This document shows positions 62,191 to 64,000 of a stretch of 64,000 bases of DNA, in pieces. The notes under the pieces are model-generated. The model ran no database searches, had not been told where the DNA came from, and saw nothing but the letters and a program-made list of their open reading frames with translations. Made by a program: the position numbers and the translations under genes. The number at the start of each line of letters is the position of its first letter. Position 1 is the stretch's first letter. Source of the DNA: DATFKA01 sp042095835 (GTDB taxonomy: Bacteria; Bacteroidota; Bacteroidia; Chitinophagales; Saprospiraceae); contig JBELML010000004.1 in NCBI GenBank assembly GCA_042095835.1, forward strand, positions 1 through 64,000, in the 5' to 3' direction.

Positions 62191-64000
62191 TTGATCAAAA
62201 GAATTTTAGGGATTGGCTTATGCTGGTGTATCCCATTTCTGACGGTTCATGCACAGCAAAATACTACCTTAAGCCATCGCTTTCAGCAAGCAAGCCTTGC
62301 GGAAGCCCTGAGTTTTATTGAACTACATTTTGATCGCCAATTTATTTATGATCCGACCCTTATCAACAAGGTGAAAATTGGGAAACTGACTTTTCAAGAA
62401 GCGACCCTTGATGAGGTGCTCTCAAGACTACTTCCTGCAGCCCAACTTACCTACAAACCAATGGATGAAAGGTATATTTTGATCAAACCCCAAACGGATG
62501 GAACACCTTCTTTTGAAGAATCCATTGAGGAGACCGTTGAGGACCTTCCCACAATTTGCGGGCAGTTGATTGATTTCGAATCTGGAAGCCCACTTTCCTT
62601 TGCTAGTATATATTTGAAAGGTAGTCAGAGAGGTACACTCACTGACGAAACTGGAAATTTCGAACTCAAGGGGCCTTTTCAACAGGGAGATACTATCGTA
62701 ATGCAATATTTGGGCTATGCACCCCGAGCTATACCTGCTGACCAACTCAGGGATCAACCCTGCGAAGCACAGGCCTTAAGGCTTCAGGATTTCAAAATAG
62801 CCGATGTGATTGTAGAAGAAGATGCGATCACCTTGATGGAAGGGGCAAAAGATGGGAAAGGCGCAAAATTTAAACCAGATAAACTAGATGTATTACCAGG
62901 TTGGGGAGATAATGATTTATTGAGGATTGTACAGCTGTTGCCTGGTGTGCACAGCTCAGACGAATCTGCCACAAATATCCATATTCGAGGAGGTACACCC
63001 GATCAAAATTTGATTCTTTTAGATGGTATTCCGGTCTACCATACAGGTCATTTTTTCGGAATGTTTTCTGCTTTTAATCCAGATATTGTAGATGAGATGG
63101 AGGTCTATAAAGGAGACTTTGGTGCCCGCTTTGGCGACCGCGTCTCGGGAGTCATCAATATTAAATCCAAACCGGATAATTTGGATAGTACGAAAGTCGT
63201 AGCGGGATTAAATTTGATCAATGCCTATACCCAAGTACAAGCCCCGATTGTGCCAGGTAAAGTGGCTTTCCTGCTCGCAGGGCGCAGATCATTTAGTGAT
63301 CTAGTACAAAGTGCTACCTATAATAGTTTATTCAATCAGCTTGCAGGTCGTGGCAAGATTCAAGATACTCAACAAGATCTGGAAGAAGAGGAGGAGGATG
63401 TCGATTTCATTTCTTCTCCCTTACTCAACTTTTCGGATATCAATGCTAAGCTACAATTTCAGCCTTTTGCAAAAGCAACTGGAGCCATTAGTTATTATCA
63501 GGGAGCAGATCGCCTATCTTATGGTGTTTTATTTGATGAAGAGGAGTTCTTTTTTAATTCAGAGGACAATATACGCCTGAAAAATTGGGGCCTGAGTGGA
63601 GAATGGAGGCAGCAGATCAGTAGCTCTTTTCAAGTCTTCGCACAAGCTGTATTTAATGAATACTCCAACGCTTTCGAGTATCGGCATACTTTCGAGCGGG
63701 TCGACTTGGATGACAATTATGACTATGCTTATTTTCAAGACAATACCTTAACCGATCTAACCTTTCGTTTACAAAATAGCTGGCAACTCAACGCTACTAC
63801 CGCTATCAATTTTGGTTGGGAGTACAATGACCGGGAAGTAATACTGGAAATAAGGGACGATATAGGTGATGATGACTTAGAAGAAGGGGGCTTTTCAGAC
63901 GAGCAAGAAGGGAAAAATACGGTCTTCTATCTAGATTTTGACTATAAGTTACACCAACGACTCGCCGTGAATTTAGGGATAAGAAGTTCCTATTATTCGG
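62191..64000 (+). CDS. FecA-like TonB-dependent receptor, 5' part (runs off the window)
   Basis: At least 603 codons, open to the right edge; the stop lies outside. The start must be TTG at 62191 (or TTG at 62185), as no ATG or GTG is in frame before the mature domain. It gives the signal peptide IKRILGIGLCWCIPFLTVHAQ. Next is an STN secretin/TonB signalling domain (about 30-100; SLAEALSFIELHFDRQFIYD). A CarboxypepD-like module starts near residue 121 (ICGQLIDFESGSPLSFAS). The plug spans about 245-330 (LRIVQLLPGVHSSD, NIHIRGGTPDQNLILLDGIP, GVINIKSK), then barrel strands. The STN domain and adjacent FecR and sigma genes mark it as a signalling transducer. The substrate is unknown. Confidence 0.9.
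   Translation, partial: MIKRILGIGLCWCIPFLTVHAQQNTTLSHRFQQASLAEALSFIELHFDRQFIYDPTLINKVKIGKLTFQEATLDEVLSRLLPAAQLTYKPMDERYILIKPQTDGTPSFEESIEETVEDLPTICGQLIDFESGSPLSFASIYLKGSQRGTLTDETGNFELKGPFQQGDTIVMQYLGYAPRAIPADQLRDQPCEAQALRLQDFKIADVIVEEDAITLMEGAKDGKGAKFKPDKLDVLPGWGDNDLLRIVQLLPGVHSSDESATNIHIRGGTPDQNLILLDGIPVYHTGHFFGMFSAFNPDIVDEMEVYKGDFGARFGDRVSGVINIKSKPDNLDSTKVVAGLNLINAYTQVQAPIVPGKVAFLLAGRRSFSDLVQSATYNSLFNQLAGRGKIQDTQQDLEEEEEDVDFISSPLLNFSDINAKLQFQPFAKATGAISYYQGADRLSYGVLFDEEEFFFNSEDNIRLKNWGLSGEWRQQISSSFQVFAQAVFNEYSNAFEYRHTFERVDLDDNYDYAYFQDNTLTDLTFRLQNSWQLNATTAINFGWEYNDREVILEIRDDIGDDDLEEGGFSDEQEGKNTVFYLDFDYKLHQRLAVNLGIRSSYYS

Noticed and set aside
62103..62321. 72-codon open frame crossing the receptor start
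   Set aside because: It is in a different frame from the receptor signal peptide and STN domain, which are clearly coding.

Overview
This is a chromosomal segment from a Bacteroidota bacterium with roughly 40-45% GC. A Saprospiria-like lineage fits best, but that is an inference from general protein character and not from a marker tree. Supporting signs are type IX secretion (T9SS) C-terminal sorting tails, TonB-dependent receptor and plug proteins, a sigma/FecR/FecA-like trio, a membrane MutS-like ATPase, promoters of the Bacteroidota TAnnTTTG type, and the fabH-efp-accB-accC gene order. I recognise no rRNA, tRNA, CRISPR array, transposase, integrase or prophage gene.

Layout. 1-6.8 kb: a DUF434 protein (minus strand), a secreted MG2/TonB-plug protein, NudK, signal peptidase II, thioredoxin and a sodium:solute symporter. 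7-12.7 kb: the fatty-acid and translation block fabH, efp, accB, accC, followed closely by an MsbA-like ABC exporter. 12.7-18 kb: a T9SS-tailed secreted protein, a large M4 metalloprotease with T9SS tail (minus) and a small membrane protein, separated by low-complexity spacers. 18-25 kb: a BtuF-like protein and DNA/RNA genes, with a Dna2-like nuclease-helicase tail-to-tail with recG, then rbfA. 25-32.3 kb, minus strand: gamma-glutamyltransferase, a RetSat/CrtI-type oxidoreductase, a leucine-rich-repeat protein and an overlapping membrane MutS-like ATPase. 32.5-41.4 kb: sulfatase, Reg_prop lipoprotein, serine hydrolase, dipeptidyl peptidase IV, YbjQ-like protein, smpB and an alpha/beta hydrolase lipoprotein. 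41.7-49.3 kb: DUF2853, small membrane proteins, a UDG-family protein, DUF2007, topoisomerase IV subunit B, Lon and a CarboxypepD-like secreted protein. 49.5-57.3 kb: a 7TM protein, a CoA transferase, a BlaI/M56 sensor pair and a three-gene run ending in a BioF-like enzyme. 57.5-64 kb: a class A beta-lactamase-fold lipoprotein, an NhaC antiporter and the ECF sigma factor, FecR anti-sigma factor and FecA-like receptor; the receptor runs off the right edge.

How genes work together. AccB and AccC supply malonyl-CoA, which FabH uses to start fatty acid synthesis. The terminal sigma/FecR/receptor trio has the architecture of trans-envelope signalling. BlaI and the M56 protein form a repressor/sensor-protease pair, here carrying two TonB-C domains and a T9SS-like tail. 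Most of the window is ordinary core genome. The observations most worth checking are the coupled MutS-like/LRR pair, the unusual M56 fusion and several families of short intergenic repeats, some of which end exactly at start codons.
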